Assembly (NCBI GenBank): GCA_009760855.2
Contig: WPIO01000061.1
Span: 1,193,501 to 1,257,500 of the forward strand
Origin: Cristatella mucedo
Taxonomy: Eukaryota > Bryozoa > Phylactolaemata > Cristatellidae
Direction of reading: 5' to 3'
DNA length: 64,000 nt
Each line of letters begins with the position of its first letter. The first letter of the stretch is position 1. Below the pieces are notes generated by a model that had not been told where the DNA came from, did not search any database, and saw only the letters and a program-made list of their open reading frames with translations. This document shows positions 11,700 through 22,519 of the stretch, piece by piece. The translations under genes and the position numbers were made by a program.

Positions 11700-12215
11700 T
11701 ACGTGGTCCACTTCTTTTCAAAATGTATACTCTCCTTCTTGCTGATGTAATAGACAAACACAATCTAGGGTTTCAGATCTATGCAGACTACACGAAGCTG
11801 TACGTGTGCTTTGATCTCTTCCGGCCTTCTAGCACATCAAACTGTTCCATCTCCCTTGCAGTATACATTGATGAAATTTACACTTGTATGGCTACAAACT
11901 CTTTCAGGCTTAATGACTATCAAGCCATCTTACTAATTGTGGGCAAAGCTAGTGTTATTTAGAAATTGGCAAATCCAACCCGCACATGGGATTCAGCTAA
12001 CAAATCTCCGGTAGCATCTCCATGCAATTATGCAATGCCATGTTCAAAAGTGACCATCTACTACACTACGACTTTAAATCCGCAGTCAAGTTTACTTACT
12101 CTCAGCTACATAACATAGCGAAAAATTGGCCACCTTAGGCAAGGATATCTTATCCAAAGTCAGCAATGCATTTGTGACATACCGTATCGACTATGTGCGG
12201 TGCTTTTCAACTTTC
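11700..12215 (+). mobile_element. LINE-A copy, RT segment
   Basis: MYTLLLADVIDKHNLGFQIYAD (11723-11788) aligns with the LYTLPLADVIAKHNLGFHLNADD stretch at 14665-14733, so it is the RT catalytic region with the second Asp of the ADD box lost (ADYTKLYVCFD). Similarity continues to about 12215. Many frameshifts. Confidence 0.85.
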
Positions 12216-12409
12216 CCTTGTTATTCTGCTCTGTAATATAGCTGTAATATGTTGATATGTAATATGTTGATAGCCTAAAGAGTGATGCATTCGAGTGACT
12301 GTTAAAGCTTCAAACTAGAGAATTTCAAGTATTGACCCGTAGGCATAACTTGTGGAGTAGGCATATATTGTTTACTAATATGCCATCACCTAAGACAATC
12401 TCTTGGCTG

Positions 12410-13135
12410 TCTTTTCTACCCTGATCATACTCAGCTCTATCTATCCCTCGACACTTCTATACCTTACTCAGCATTCGACTCACTTAACTCTATTTATGCC
12501 TGTATTGGCTACCTTTGCGCTGGGATGGTCACTAGCTATCTGTATCTAAACGTTGATAAGACCAACCTAATAGTTACGGGCAAACCGGACGTTACCCAAA
12601 AGGTAAAAGACTTACCCCTCGAATTTGATTCCACAAGCATCACTTCCTTAAAGTCGACCCCTAATTTAGTCATGCCATTCCAAAAAGGCTTGTCATTGGA
12701 TCGGCACATTGCATCTGCTGTCGAGTCAGCCTACTTTCACCTAGGGAATGTTGCCAAAATCACGGCCTGCTTAGATAAGAGTACGACGGTAACTAGTTCA
12801 CGCCTTTGCAACAATGCGACTAGGCATAACACTGCAATTCCTTGTACTCAGGACTTTGGCCTGAGCACTTAATCGCCTAGCAACTGGTGAAAAGCTAGTC
12901 AGCTAGATGGGTCTGTCGTCGGTGGCATAGTTGCTATCCACACCCCTTCTGTCTGAGCCACACTGGCTCGCTAACAAGCATAAAATCGACTTTACGATCG
13001 TGTGTCTGGCTTAGAGGTCGTATCACTCGCTGGCACCAGCCTACATATCCGACCCTTAGAGTCGGCAGCTTTGAGTTCTCGTACCGTCCGCTCCTTAGCT
13101 TAGCTCCTTAGTCGTCTCTCTGCTTCGTGTGTGAC
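12410..13135 (+). mobile_element. LINE-A-related copy, diverged
   Basis: YLYLNVDKTNLIVTGKPDVTQKVKDLPLEF (part of 12537-12626) parallels the LNDDKTNLLVMGKPSVIQRLERLTL part at 14851-14932. The later LSLDRHIASAVESAYFHLGNVAKI segment (12690-12763) matches the LSLDDHI..SAYFQLHKIAKI segment of the copy at 60777-61313. The copy is distinct enough from LINE-A to be a separate subfamily. Confidence 0.82.
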
Positions 13136-13494
13136 ACACTAAGAATGATACCGAGCGTGTCATTAAACCTTTGTGATTGACTCCTTTGCAGCAAGTCGCA
13201 TAGCGCTAGGATAAAAAATTAATTCGCTATCCTTTTCAAAAGACCAATCCTCATTTTATTATTTTGACGATACCACCGGTACTTTGTGCTGACGACATTG
13301 AAGCTAAAATAGACACAAGATGTCGTGCTCAAATTGGTTTGGTCTCGCATAGTACAAGATGCAAGCCTCCTGCGAAGATTGCACGAATTTTAGTCTTTTC
13401 GATTGTTGCGTCGGAGGCAGTTGGTACACCACATTAAGTGCCAAATGCCGATTCAGATGTGGGATATAAAAACTAAAACGACCCACTTTAAGCT

Positions 13495-13572
13495 AATGTA
13501 AAGCGCCTAGAAAGAGATTAAGTTCTCTGAGGGCGCTTTATCAAGTGCAATATTATTATTATTATTATTAAG
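13495..13572 (+). mobile_element. LINE-A 3' tail with (ATT)n
   Basis: TGTAAAGCGCCTAGAAAGAGATTAAGTTCTCTGAGGGCGCTTTATCAAGTGCAATATTATTATT is the intact 3' hairpin, severely 5' truncated, adjoining unrelated DNA on the left. Confidence 0.9.
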
Positions 13573-14003
13573 CTGTCTCTACATAAATTAATCAAAACTG
13601 GCTCGAGCACTGGGGGTGCAACTTCAGCCTCAGTAGATCATGTTCGTAAGTGTAGGGCATAGGGGCTACCTGCTTGCTGCCAGGCTCACGGATGCCCGCT
13701 GAGGGCCTTGCAGCAAGTCATTTCTCTACCATTTGCAGACATATGTAAAGTCAGGATTTAGCAGTATCATTAAAGGGCTCGCATACTCTAAAATCCTTTT
13801 GGCTTTGGGAGAAAGAAGAACGGTAGTTGGACCCATTTACAGAGTTCCTCGTATTACTACAGTCACCAACCCGACCTGTCGATATTGAGCCTGCAAGTGG
13901 CGTCTCCACTCAGCACTCGCAAAGATAGACAGAGCAGACACAAACGGAACGACGTAAGCATACACACAGCCTCTGCCATGCGCCCGAAATACAAGGCACT
14001 AAC

Positions 14004-14149
14004 CATGACGACTGGCTGCTACGTGCACTCCTTCGACCGCTGCTGCCGTCGGCCTCATTCGCTGGCGAGACCTTGAACGCTCCCATACTTCCGGAGGAAG
14101 AGTCTGACTGTTCAGATGTCTTCGAGTGAATATGCTGTCTGACGAGGTC
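14004..14149 (-). CDS. PTPRN: PTPRN-like exon 6: cytoplasmic Ser-rich linker
   Basis: Acceptor TTGTTGCAG, donor CATG/GTTAGT; 146 nt, phase 0 in, phase 2 out (residues 431-479). It begins DLVRQHIHSK, the counterpart of human IA-2 DLCRQHMATK. It continues as a Ser-rich linker (SEQSDSSSGS; SARSSQSSW) resembling the human segment that ends SSTPSW. The Trp at 479 is split between exon 6 (TG) and exon 7 (G). This cytoplasmic linker joins membrane helix and PTP domain; in the family it is a region of protein contacts. A CA microsatellite lies about 95 bp upstream in the intron. Confidence 0.92.
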
Positions 14150-14243
14150 CTGCAACAAGCGCTCGTATGAAAGAAATATGCGAGTGCTATGCAGGCACGC
14201 AAAGTGTGCATCCGTGTGCACCGAACCTGTCACCAGTTCTATT

Positions 14244-14290
14244 GCACACACACACACACACACAGACACACACACACACACACACACAAA
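14244..14290. repeat. (CA)n microsatellite
   Basis: About 22 CA units with one GA interruption, in intron 5 about 95 bp upstream of exon 6 on the minus strand. Confidence 0.97.
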
Positions 14291-14519
14291 ATCGCAGATT
14301 CTGGGGAAATGTGCCTCACAGTTTACGTCTGTGCCTCGATTCTGGTACTGTCTTGTGTGCCCCTGCAAGCATCTCGCTGCCTTGTCGTGAAGTGACCTCG
14401 GAGTAATATTAGACGATGGAAATTTAATTTTAGATCACTTCATCTATTTATCTGATGGTATAGCAAGAGGTCCAGATGTGTCATTTTGAACAAGCGAGAA
14501 ATTTAAGATATAGCGCATA

Positions 14520-15818
14520 CATCAGGCAATTTTGTGTACGTTCAAACTGATTTTTAAAACTTGTCTTTTCCAGAGTATTGACGTGAATGGACAAAGACCA
14601 TCTGAAGTACCTCTGAAATATGGAGTACCTCAGGGCTCCGTGCTAGGTCCGGTTCTTTTCACGCTTTATACTCTCCCTCTTGCTGATGTGATTGCCAAGC
14701 ACAATCTAGGCTTTCACCTGAATGCGGATGACACTCAGTTGTACCTTTGCTTTGACTCCTCACAGCCTTCGAGCACCTCAAATTCTCTCAACTCACTTGC
14801 TGCATGCATTGATGACATCCGCACATGGATGGCAGCAAATTTTCTAAAACTAAACGATGACAAAACTAACTTACTAGTTATGGGCAAACCCAGTGTGATT
14901 CAGAGATTGGAAAGGCTGACTCTCAAAATGGGCTCTGCCAGCATTTCTCCTGTTGAAAAAGCTTGAAATCTATGTGTCATATTCCAAAGCGACCTCTCAC
15001 TAGACGACCATATCAGCTCCACAGTCAAATCCGCCTATTTTTAGCTTGATAACATTGCTAAAATTTGGGCTTGTTTAGATAAGGATACCACATCTAAGTT
15101 AGTCCATGCATTCATGACCCGTCTCGACTTCTGTAACTCACCTCTTACTGGCCTACCAGCATGTGCGATCAGGCGATTGCTGCTGGTGCAAAACTCTGCA
15201 GCCAGGCTTGTCTGTCGTGAGCGTCGCAGTTGCCACATTACTCCACTTGTCGCCGACCTGCACTGGCTACCAGTCAAGCAACGGATTGACTTCAAGGTTT
15301 TGTCGCTCACTTTTAGGTCTCTTCATTCTATGGCTCCGGCCTATCTCTCCGACATACTACCCCATCAGGCCAAGCATCGTACCACCCGCTTTTCGGAATC
15401 CAACAGTCTACAAATACCTCGTACAAACCTCAAATCCTTTGGAGACCGTGCATTTAGTTCGTATGCTCCCACAGCCTGGAACTCCCTCCCGACCTGCGTC
15501 AGAACATCCCCTGACCTGACCACATTTAAAAAGAACTTGAAAACACACCTATTTAGGACAGCATTTAGTGGGTCCCTGTGATTCGTCCTTCGTGTGCTTA
15601 TGCGTGCTGACACTGTGAATGCTGCCACTAACCACATTTGCATGCTGACCCTGTGCATGTCACCCCTAACCATATTATTCATTTTGTTTGTTTTTCAAGC
15701 ATGATTTTACTTACCATTCAATTGCATTTCACTTTGCAGCAAATGTAAAGCGCCTAGAAAGAGATTGAGTTCTCTGAGGGCGCTTTGTCAAGTGCATTAT
15801 TATTATTATTATTATCTT
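14520..15818 (+). mobile_element. LINE-A, best-preserved copy: RT and complete 3' end
   Basis: A CR1/L2-like non-LTR retrotransposon, 5' truncated. The first frame (14532-14966) has the RT motifs: GVPQGSVLGPVLFTLYTL (14622-14675), then the ADDTQLYLCF box (14725-14754) and LKLNDDKTNLLVMG (14845-14886). A stop at 14967 and a shift separate it from a second frame (15114-15581) with the C-terminal LKSFGDRAFSSYAPTAWNSLP region usual in these LINEs. A non-coding 3' end follows: TGTAAAGCGCCTAGAAAGAGATTGAGTTCTCTGAGGGCGCTTTGTCAAGTGC and (ATT)n. The endonuclease domain is absent. It serves as the reference for the other copies. Confidence 0.96.
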
Positions 15819-15895
15819 CTCTTGTTTGCCGTGGATATTTCATGTGTGCATTAAAAAAATCCGCGGTTTAATCTGTTTTTCCAAAGAACAGTCAA

Positions 15896-15915
15896 AGAGA
15901 GAGAGAGAGAGAGCA
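15896..15915. repeat. (GA)n short microsatellite
   Basis: About nine GA units just after the LINE-A 3' tail. Confidence 0.85.
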
Positions 15916-16099
15916 AGGCCTTAAAGAGTCATTACGGAAACAAGACAAGCCCCTGCAAAGCTTCAATAATAACGTATCTGAGACGACCTACTGAACTGGG
16001 CTGAATGACATAATCATTGCTAATGAGATCCAAAACACGAGAATCTTTCTTAATTTAGAAGCATCATACGTGACTACCCGTATATAGAAGGTAGAAAGT

Positions 16100-16600
16100 C
16101 AAGTCTGCTTAATTTTAGCTACATAACATTGCCAAAATTCGGGCTTGTTTAGACAGCTATATCCCATCTTGATTGGTCCATGCATTTGTGACATCCCGTC
16201 TTGACTTCTGTAACTCACAGCTTGCTGGCCTATCGGCCGGTGCATTCAGGCACTTAAAGCTGGAGTACAACTCTGCAGCTAGGCTTGTCTGTCGTGAGCG
16301 TCGTAGTTGCCACATCACACTTCTTCTCGCCGACCTGCACTAGCTCCCAGTCAAGCAACGTATCTACTTCAAGGTTCTGTCACTCACTTTCACGTCCCTT
16401 CATTCTTTGGCTCCAGCCTACCTATCAGATCTACTCCCCGACCAGGCTAAGCGTCGTACCACCCTCTTTTTGAAATCTAGCTGTTTACCTATACCTCATG
16501 CCAATCTCAAATCCTTAGGAGACCCTGCCTTTAGTTCGTGTGCTTCCAAAGCCTGGAAGTCACTTTTGACTTAGGTCTGTCACGACATCTCCTGACTTGT
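16100..16600 (+). mobile_element. LINE-A copy, C-terminal RT region
   Basis: The run from AACATTGCCAAAATTCGGGCTTGTTTAGAC to CTCCTGACTTGTCCACAT corresponds to 15050-15520 of the reference. The 3' end is missing; it meets a minus-strand LINE-A tail at about 16603. Confidence 0.9.
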
Positions 16601-16602
16601 CC

Positions 16603-16860
16603 ACATCGCCCTCAAAGAACTCAATCTCTTTCTAGGCGCTTTACATTTGCTGCAAAGGGAAACGCGATTGAATGATGAGTGATCATGCTTGATGCTTGAT
16701 GAACAAAATGAATAACATGGTTAGGAGTAACCATGCACAGGGTCAGCATGCAAGTCTGGTTAACGGCAACATGCAGAGTATCAGCACGCATAAAAACATA
16801 AAGGGCGAATCACAGGGATCCACTAAATGCTGCGATAATTAGGAGCATTTTTAATTAGTG
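16603..16860 (-). mobile_element. LINE-A 3' end, inverted against the preceding copy
   Basis: Starts directly at CGCCCTCAAAGAACTCAATCTCTTTCTAGGCGCTTTACATTTGCTGCAA (minus strand) and runs through the CATGCACAGGGTCAGCATGC stretch to about 16860. No AAT tail precedes it, so the junction is a rearrangement or deletion rather than a simple insertion. Confidence 0.88.
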
Positions 16861-17289
16861 GTAGTGTTAGTGGAAGTTCTCGACGAACATGACACTCAAG
16901 GACTAGGTGATTGTGACTAATAGGGCTCGTCACGTCCAACCGATCGCCTTTCATCATACTCGGCGAGCTATTGTCCTATTTTTCTATTTTTGTAATACTT
17001 GGAAAGCTTACCTTAAAACCCCTCTTCGGTGTTGTTCAATTCAGCCAATGATCTTTGTGCAAATGGAGATAACGAGTTGAGGTAATAGAAGGCACAAAAT
17101 CACAAAACCTTTAGAGCCCCCGTTATAGAATTACCTACATATGCTATCCACATTCTCTCTTGAACTTAGGCATGCAGACAGGATCGTTTGCATTGACCTG
17201 ACATCACTCTTAAATAAATAATGTTCTCTTTTTTTCGGTGTCCACCAATCACGAAAATATCACATTTGCCCAGGGTTAGGCAATTGCAG

Positions 17290-17625
17290 GCCTTTTCACA
17301 GTATGACTGGCCCTACATTTTTTCATGCCCCGTCGAGCTGATTTATTTTGACTTAGTTCGGCTACTCTCCACATCAAAGGTGTTGCCACTCACTCGTAGG
17401 TCCCTCGATCCCCTTGCTCCGGCCTACCTATCTGCACTACTTTCCAATCGGGCTAGGCATCGTTCTACCCGCTCTTATGAATCCCATCAGGCTAAGTGTC
17501 GTTCAACCCGCTCTTGTGAATCAAGCGCTTAGCTATGCCTAGAACCAGCCTTAAATCCTTCGGAGACCACGCCATAAGGTCACATGTTCCCAAAGCCTAC
17601 ATCTCACTCCCGAATGATGTCAACC
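17290..17625 (+). mobile_element. LINE-A-related remnant, C-terminal region
   Basis: RRSLDPLAPAYLSALLSNRARHRSTRSYE (17395-17481) aligns with the FRSLHSMAPAYLSDILPHQAKHRTTRFSE stretch of 15314-15400, and a short duplication CATCAGGCTAAGTGTCGTTCAACCCGCTC follows. The copy ends near 17625, before exon 5. Confidence 0.8.
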
Positions 17626-18001
17626 CCATCGCCGACTTGCCCCCATCACCCTGGCCTATCAAACCGGTGTGCAACTCGAACCGGTACACTCAATAGCTCA
17701 GAGCATCTCTTGAGCGTTGTCTTATCTCCTGAGCGTTGTCATAGTGGAGGGGCGCCAAAAGATATGGGAGGCGGTCAACCAACTGAGGCGAGAAAACGTA
17801 CTAGCCCGACGCAGGCTCTCTTTTTCCAGAGGGGACTCTACTACCCGCCACAGCCTCCGCGTATGCAACTAATCATTATAATGACCACCTTAGTAAGAGG
17901 TCATCGTGGGAGTGCAGACGGCCCGAGACACCAACCGCTTTCAAAAGCTGGGCAGGCATGGTGTTGACGATACAAATCGCGTTCCGTACTGTCGCGTGTA
18001 C

Positions 18002-18270
18002 CTCGTAGTCGTGCGTCAAGCATCCATTCTCTTCGTCAGCTTCGTCCGAGATGAGCGGACTGTCTTTGTCCGGAGCCAGCCTCCAGCCTCTTAGCTGCTG
18101 GCAGCGCCTTACGGCACAGATGAACGCCAGGGCAACCGCGATACCGATCGCTGCTCCACAGAGAACGAAGATGACGATGAACATCTGCCGCCTTGCAGCA
18201 GTGCTCTCTTGGGGCACCACGTCCAAGCTGAACTGTACCTGCCGCGAACAAAGAGCGTCGCATAACAGCA
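18002..18270 (-). CDS. PTPRN: PTPRN-like exon 5: transmembrane helix and juxtamembrane segment
   Basis: Residues 341-430. A luminal stalk (VQFSLDVVPQESTAARRQ, 352-369) leads into one hydrophobic helix, about residues 370-394 (FIVIFVLCGAAIGIAVALAF in its core). The stop-transfer sequence RRC follows at 395-397, so the protein is type I. The cytoplasmic side is acidic (DKDSPLISDEADEE, 408-421) and ends in THDYE, matching the FEYQ of human IA-2 just before DLCRQH. The donor is GAG/GTACAC (phase 0), a non-ideal hexamer, but exon 6 continues exactly at the conserved DLVRQH. The chosen acceptor is CCTACAG at 18271; another phase-compatible AG at 18313 (AATACAG) would add 14 residues to the stalk. 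Confidence 0.9.
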
Positions 18271-18414
18271 CTGTAGGCTGCCGAGGGCGATTTCGAGAGA
18301 CGACTTCGAATACTGTATTAACGTATTACTGTATATTATTGTATCAACGCGCCCTGTTTTAACGGATGTAAATAATATATAATCATGTATACGCACAATA
18401 TTTACTTAGTATAC

Positions 18415-18452
18415 AACATATATGCATATATATAAACATATACATACATATG

Positions 18453-18485
<33 letters not shown>

Positions 18486-18600
18486 ATATACGTGCGTGTC
18501 TGTGTGTGCACGTGTGCACGTTCTTGAGTTCGCTCACGCGCGTGTGCCTATTTGTGTGTGTGTGGGTGTGCGTATGTGCACGTGTGCGTGTGTGCGTTAT
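18415..18600. repeat. (TA)n / (TG)n microsatellite
   Basis: TATATA and TACATA units to 18495, then TGTG/CGTG units to 18600, in intron 4 about 150 bp upstream of exon 5. Confidence 0.93.
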
Positions 18601-18654
18601 GGGCATGAATATACATATTATATGTATTTGCAGCGCATAAATATGAATTGACTT

Positions 18655-18915
18655 ACATTTTTAGTGCAGCCTAAGATAGCTAAATCTCCATCCAAGCTCT
18701 TCACTTAGGCCGCAAGCGAGTTAAACAATTGATTTGCGACTGTAAGATGCACACAAGCAGCACAATAGGCATATAATGTTAGAAATATGGTGGTTTAAAG
18801 TTCATTTTAAATGTCACTTGAGGAGAAATTACGATGTCAGCCGGCTAAGGGTTTTCCGACTCTGAAGGCTAAGAGACCGATTTGAGGTTGATTGCAAGCG
18901 GAGCTAAACGGCTAT
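18655..18915 (-). mobile_element. LINE-A-like 3' fragment, old
   Basis: GTGCAGCCTAAGATAGCTAAATCTCCATCCAAGCTCTTCACTTAGGC and the GTTCATTTTAAATGTC..ACGATGTC spacing follow the minus-strand LINE-A order at low identity. Confidence 0.55.
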
Positions 18916-19109
18916 AATTTAACAGATATGGATATATGGAGTGCCAAGAGATGCATAATGAGTTAGTACGTTAGATTGACAAGCAGGAGCAAGGAAAAAC
19001 GTTCTTACGCTGACCCACAAGGCCCGCCACGGCTTGGCTGCTTCATACCTAGCTCAACTGCTGCACCAGTTTCAGCCTCTTCGCGCCCTCAGGTCCTGTG
19101 TGAACAATC

Positions 19110-19480
19110 AATTAGATGTTCCATTCCTCCGCTTAAAGACCGTTGGCGACAGAAGCTTTAGCTCTGCAGGTCCTAGACTGTGAAACTCGCTTCCACAATT
19201 CTTATGCAACGACAACTACTCTCCTACTGTCGACTATGGCTCATCCTTTTCAGTGGTCCTGAGCTGCTACTTCCGTGCTACTCACTACCTCAACTGCTCT
19301 CCTGACTCTGCTATGCTTCCCACTTTCTGTTTGTTGCGTGAGAAGAAGTCTGTTAGCCACCGAATGCCTACCAAAAGCCGCTTAGGCTGTGAGTGCGCTA
19401 TACAAAAATCTCCTGCTTAACACAGACATAGTCTTTATGGCTTTGTGGAGTTACAGACAGAGATACACATACGTGCATAC
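19110..19480 (+). mobile_element. LINE-B 3' end
   Basis: CCGCTTAAAGACCGTTGGCGACAGAAGCTTTAGCTCTGCAGGTCCTAGACTGTGAAACTCGCTTCC matches 35679-35740, then the shared 3' end TACCAAAAGCCGCTTAGGCTGTGAGTGCGCTATACAAAAATCTCCTGC to about 19470. It encodes the GDRSFSSAGPRL-type C-terminus with a stop. Confidence 0.9.
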
Positions 19481-19854
19481 AAGTGCACTAAAAGAGTCTC
19501 ACGACGCGTGAAGTGACCTTGAAGTCGATGCACTCGTTTTTGGGGAACCAGCGCTGGCCGGAAACTAGCACCCTTATCGTAGCCTCCCCAGTGGCTGAAT
19601 CTGCGCAGAAGCTGCTGTCTGGCCAAAGATTCAGCATCCCCAGGTCACTGGCTGCTTATATTTCACGACTTAGTGAGACAGACATTCGCTGCGAGTGCCA
19701 TCAAAGCAAAGCTGGCGCGATATGTCGCAGCTCATGCATTTCGACTGCAGTCAGTGCGGCAGCAGTCCCCTGAAAGCCTTCCGTTTCTGATCACGAACGG
19801 CCTTGACCTTTTCCGAGCAGCTAGCAGTGTGCTCTCTTAAGTGCGAGGGCATCT

Positions 19855-19968
19855 AATAATAATAATAATAATAATAATGCACTTGATAAAGCGCCCTCAG
19901 AGAACTTAATCTCTCTCTAGGCGCTTTACATTTGCTGCAAAGGGAAATGCAATCTACGACGATAAACT
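19855..19968 (-). mobile_element. LINE-A 3' tail
   Basis: (AAT)n at 19855-19878 followed by TGCACTTGATAAAGCGCCCTCAGAGAACTTAATCTCTCTCTAGGCGCTTTACATTTGCTGCAAAGGGAAATGCAATC; truncated after about 110 bp. Confidence 0.94.
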
Positions 19969-20249
19969 GGCGGCTACGTGTCTCCAGCTCATTGCAGCTA
20001 GTGGCATTAGTCGCTGAGGAAGGCAAAGATAGTGTTACTCATAAGGGGTCCTACTAACCGGTAGCACTCAGTGTCTTCTCGTGTGCTTTGGCTTGCTAGC
20101 CGATACATGATTCTTTTCCACTTTAGCATGCTTTGGCATACTCGTCTAAGCAGGACACCGCGCGTGTCATTCACACTTGGTCCTTGATTACCCTGTAGCA
20201 TTTTAAAGCTCATGTTTATGAATTTAGTTCTCTGCAGGCGCTATGCAAA

Positions 20250-20586
20250 AGATATATTGGAACTCCCTCCCGTCATGCGTCAGAACATGCCCTGATTTGA
20301 CCACATTTAAAAGAACTTAAAAACACCTATTTAGGACAGCATTTAGTGGGTCCCTGTGATTCGTCCTTCATGTGCTCATGCGTGCTGACATTGTGCATGC
20401 TGCCACTAACCACATTTGCATGCTGACCCTGTGCTTGTCACCCCTAACCATGCTATTCATGTTTATTAAGCATGATATTACTCACCATTCAATCGCGCTT
20501 CCCTTGCAGCAAATGTAAAGCGCCTAGAAAGAGATTGAGTTCTGTGAGGGCGCTTTATCAAGTGCATTATTATTATTATTATTATA
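20250..20586 (+). mobile_element. LINE-A 3' end, 5' truncated
   Basis: Begins at TGGAACTCCCTCCCGTCATGCGTCAGAACATGCCCTG and runs uninterrupted to the 3' hairpin and (ATT)n. It is the closest match to 15478-15815. Confidence 0.95.
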
Positions 20587-20589
20587 TTC

Positions 20590-21240
20590 TAATTAAGGCC
20601 GGCGTGCAACGGGCACCGTCAGATGAATGAATTCGCCGCGTGCGAGAATTCACGAATTAATGAGAAACGAGCGTTTTAAGTCTAGCGGTATTTTAACTGA
20701 AAGGCCTCCCCGCGGCACGCGCGCGGCTATCGCCGAGCATGGCGGCATGCGATAATAATCCCCGACGCGACGCCACGCGATGTACACAATGAGCAGACGA
20801 GGCCTAACGAGTGGTGCTGACGGAGATTTCCCATTAAGAAGCCAATAATGGCGGCCGGCCTTTCACATCAGAGCGGCTGCCTAACGGCTACGCTCCGCTG
20901 CCGGCGGAAACGGTGGAAAATTGAACGGCTTCGAGAAAGGCAACCTTCATCCTTGGAGTCAATTAGCTCGATTAGCTAGCCAAGCTCTCACAGCATATGC
21001 AAGCCCCGCAAGGTAAAAGCTCTAACTAAATGTCTACTGTCTGCAGCTGTCAGCAGGACTGGTTTAATGTTTTGGCGAGGTGAGAGCGTTTCCACAAAAA
21101 AGCTACAGACGCGAGTGACTGATTGTCTTTCGCCGACCCAGGAGGTCATAACACTAAGCGGAAAAGTAGGAAATAATAGCCGAAAAACACCCCCGACCGA
21201 CAGCAATGTAATCGGGGCAGGGGTTTATATTTAGTTCTCG
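20590..21240. promoter_or_regulatory. GC-rich non-repeat block in intron 4, candidate regulatory DNA
   Basis: After the LINE-A tail the composition changes. It alternates GC-rich patches (CCCCGCGGCACGCGCGCGGC, AATGGCGGCCGGCC) with homeodomain-type ATTA/TAATTAA cores, and contains none of the window's repeats. No splice-bounded coding segment is visible. Intronic enhancer function is a guess based on composition only. Confidence 0.3.
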
Positions 21241-21669
21241 GAACGAAACAGCACTCGGCCGCCGCCAGGTGCTCGTGCAGCAGAAATAGCTGACCTGGCG
21301 CTTACTCTCTCCAACGTAATCTCAGCCACCCAAGACTCAATCGGATTTAGCTGATCAGGACGAGATCGCACTCACGCCAGCCTCATTACCTCGCTGCCGC
21401 TGGTGGTGGCAACGTCCCCGCCGACTCCCGATTTCATTATGCTGACGCCCAACGTTTTCTCTACGATGTCTTTGTGTTCTAAAAAGAAATCAGGCTACGA
21501 AAAGAGATGCACTTTACTCTTACAGCTCTGCGCCAGCTCAACACCTGTGCACCGCGGAGGTATTGAGCCTTTCCTTGGGAAACGAATGATGACCGCAGTA
21601 GAGAGATCTAGAGATTCTGCAGCGTGCCCATCGGTCCGAGCACATTGTCAGTCACTTTGGGTCGTAGCG

Positions 21670-21775
21670 CAGCAGTGAAGAGCTTGCCATCAAAAATCAG
21701 GAGCGGGTTCGAGTCCTAAAGCAGGCAATCTACCGCCCCAGGAAGTGGGCAGTTGAATCAGCTGATCTCAAGGTC
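21670..21775 (+). mobile_element. tRNA-derived SINE-like remnant
   Basis: GGAGCGGGTTCGAGTCCTAAAGCAGGCAAT holds a canonical B box (GGTTCGAGTCC), followed by CAGTTGAATCAGCTGATCTC resembling the SINE-A tail. The head is poorly preserved. Confidence 0.45.
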
Positions 21776-22439
21776 ACTGGCCTTAGCTCGCTGGTCTTCT
21801 CTCACAATTTCAGACTGAAACGCCTCTTAAATTCAAGCAGCGTCGTTGCAAGGGATTCTGTTATTAATTTAGATTCGTTTCACGCGAAGTAACATGCCTG
21901 ATAATGCACGGGACTATGTAATACAGGCGTAGAAATACGCAACGAAGCAGACTTTGCCTGTGCCACTTCTGCAGAGGCTACTCGGCTTGTATTACACGGC
22001 TTATTCGCAGCCTCAGATTTTCACACAATACTTGCAGTGGTCGTCCAGGTCAGTCCGGGTCATCCGGGTCGGACCTGGCTATATGGCTGTATTTAAGGGG
22101 CCACCGTGCGACCGTGCAGCTATTCTTCGTGGTTGCACTATACCGGATATACCAGGCTTCGGAAAGTGAGCGCGCCAGTCATGGAGGAAAATTAATGCTG
22201 TAAGGAGCTTCAAAATTTTGACTACGCAGTAGGCTTCTTCAATGTAAGGCACGACATACGCGCTTAAATCATATCTATTTTTCAATTGACGGATGAGATA
22301 ACAAAAGAACGAACGCAGTTAAGCGCTATTCATATAACACAAAAGAGACCTGCTTTCTTAATTCCGATGTAGGTAAGTCCGGTAAACGGAATTCACACAG
22401 TTCGAGGGGAAATCTGTTTATAGCTATCATGCTTAATTT

Positions 22440-22518
22440 ACGCATGTGTAAAATGCCGAGAAAGAGATTAAGTTCCTTTAAGACGCTATGCAAATTTAAT
22501 ATTATTAGAATTATTACC
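22440..22518 (+). mobile_element. LINE-A or SINE-B 3' tail fragment
   Basis: ATGCCGAGAAAGAGATTAAGTTCCTTTAAGACGCTATGCAAATTTAATATTATTAGAATTATTA keeps the hairpin order of both families, so it cannot be assigned to one. Confidence 0.7.
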
Positions 22519-22519
22519 C

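Noticed and set aside
18420-18600. CRISPR-like or satellite array
   Set aside because: Plain TA/TG microsatellite without spacer structure; the genome is eukaryotic.
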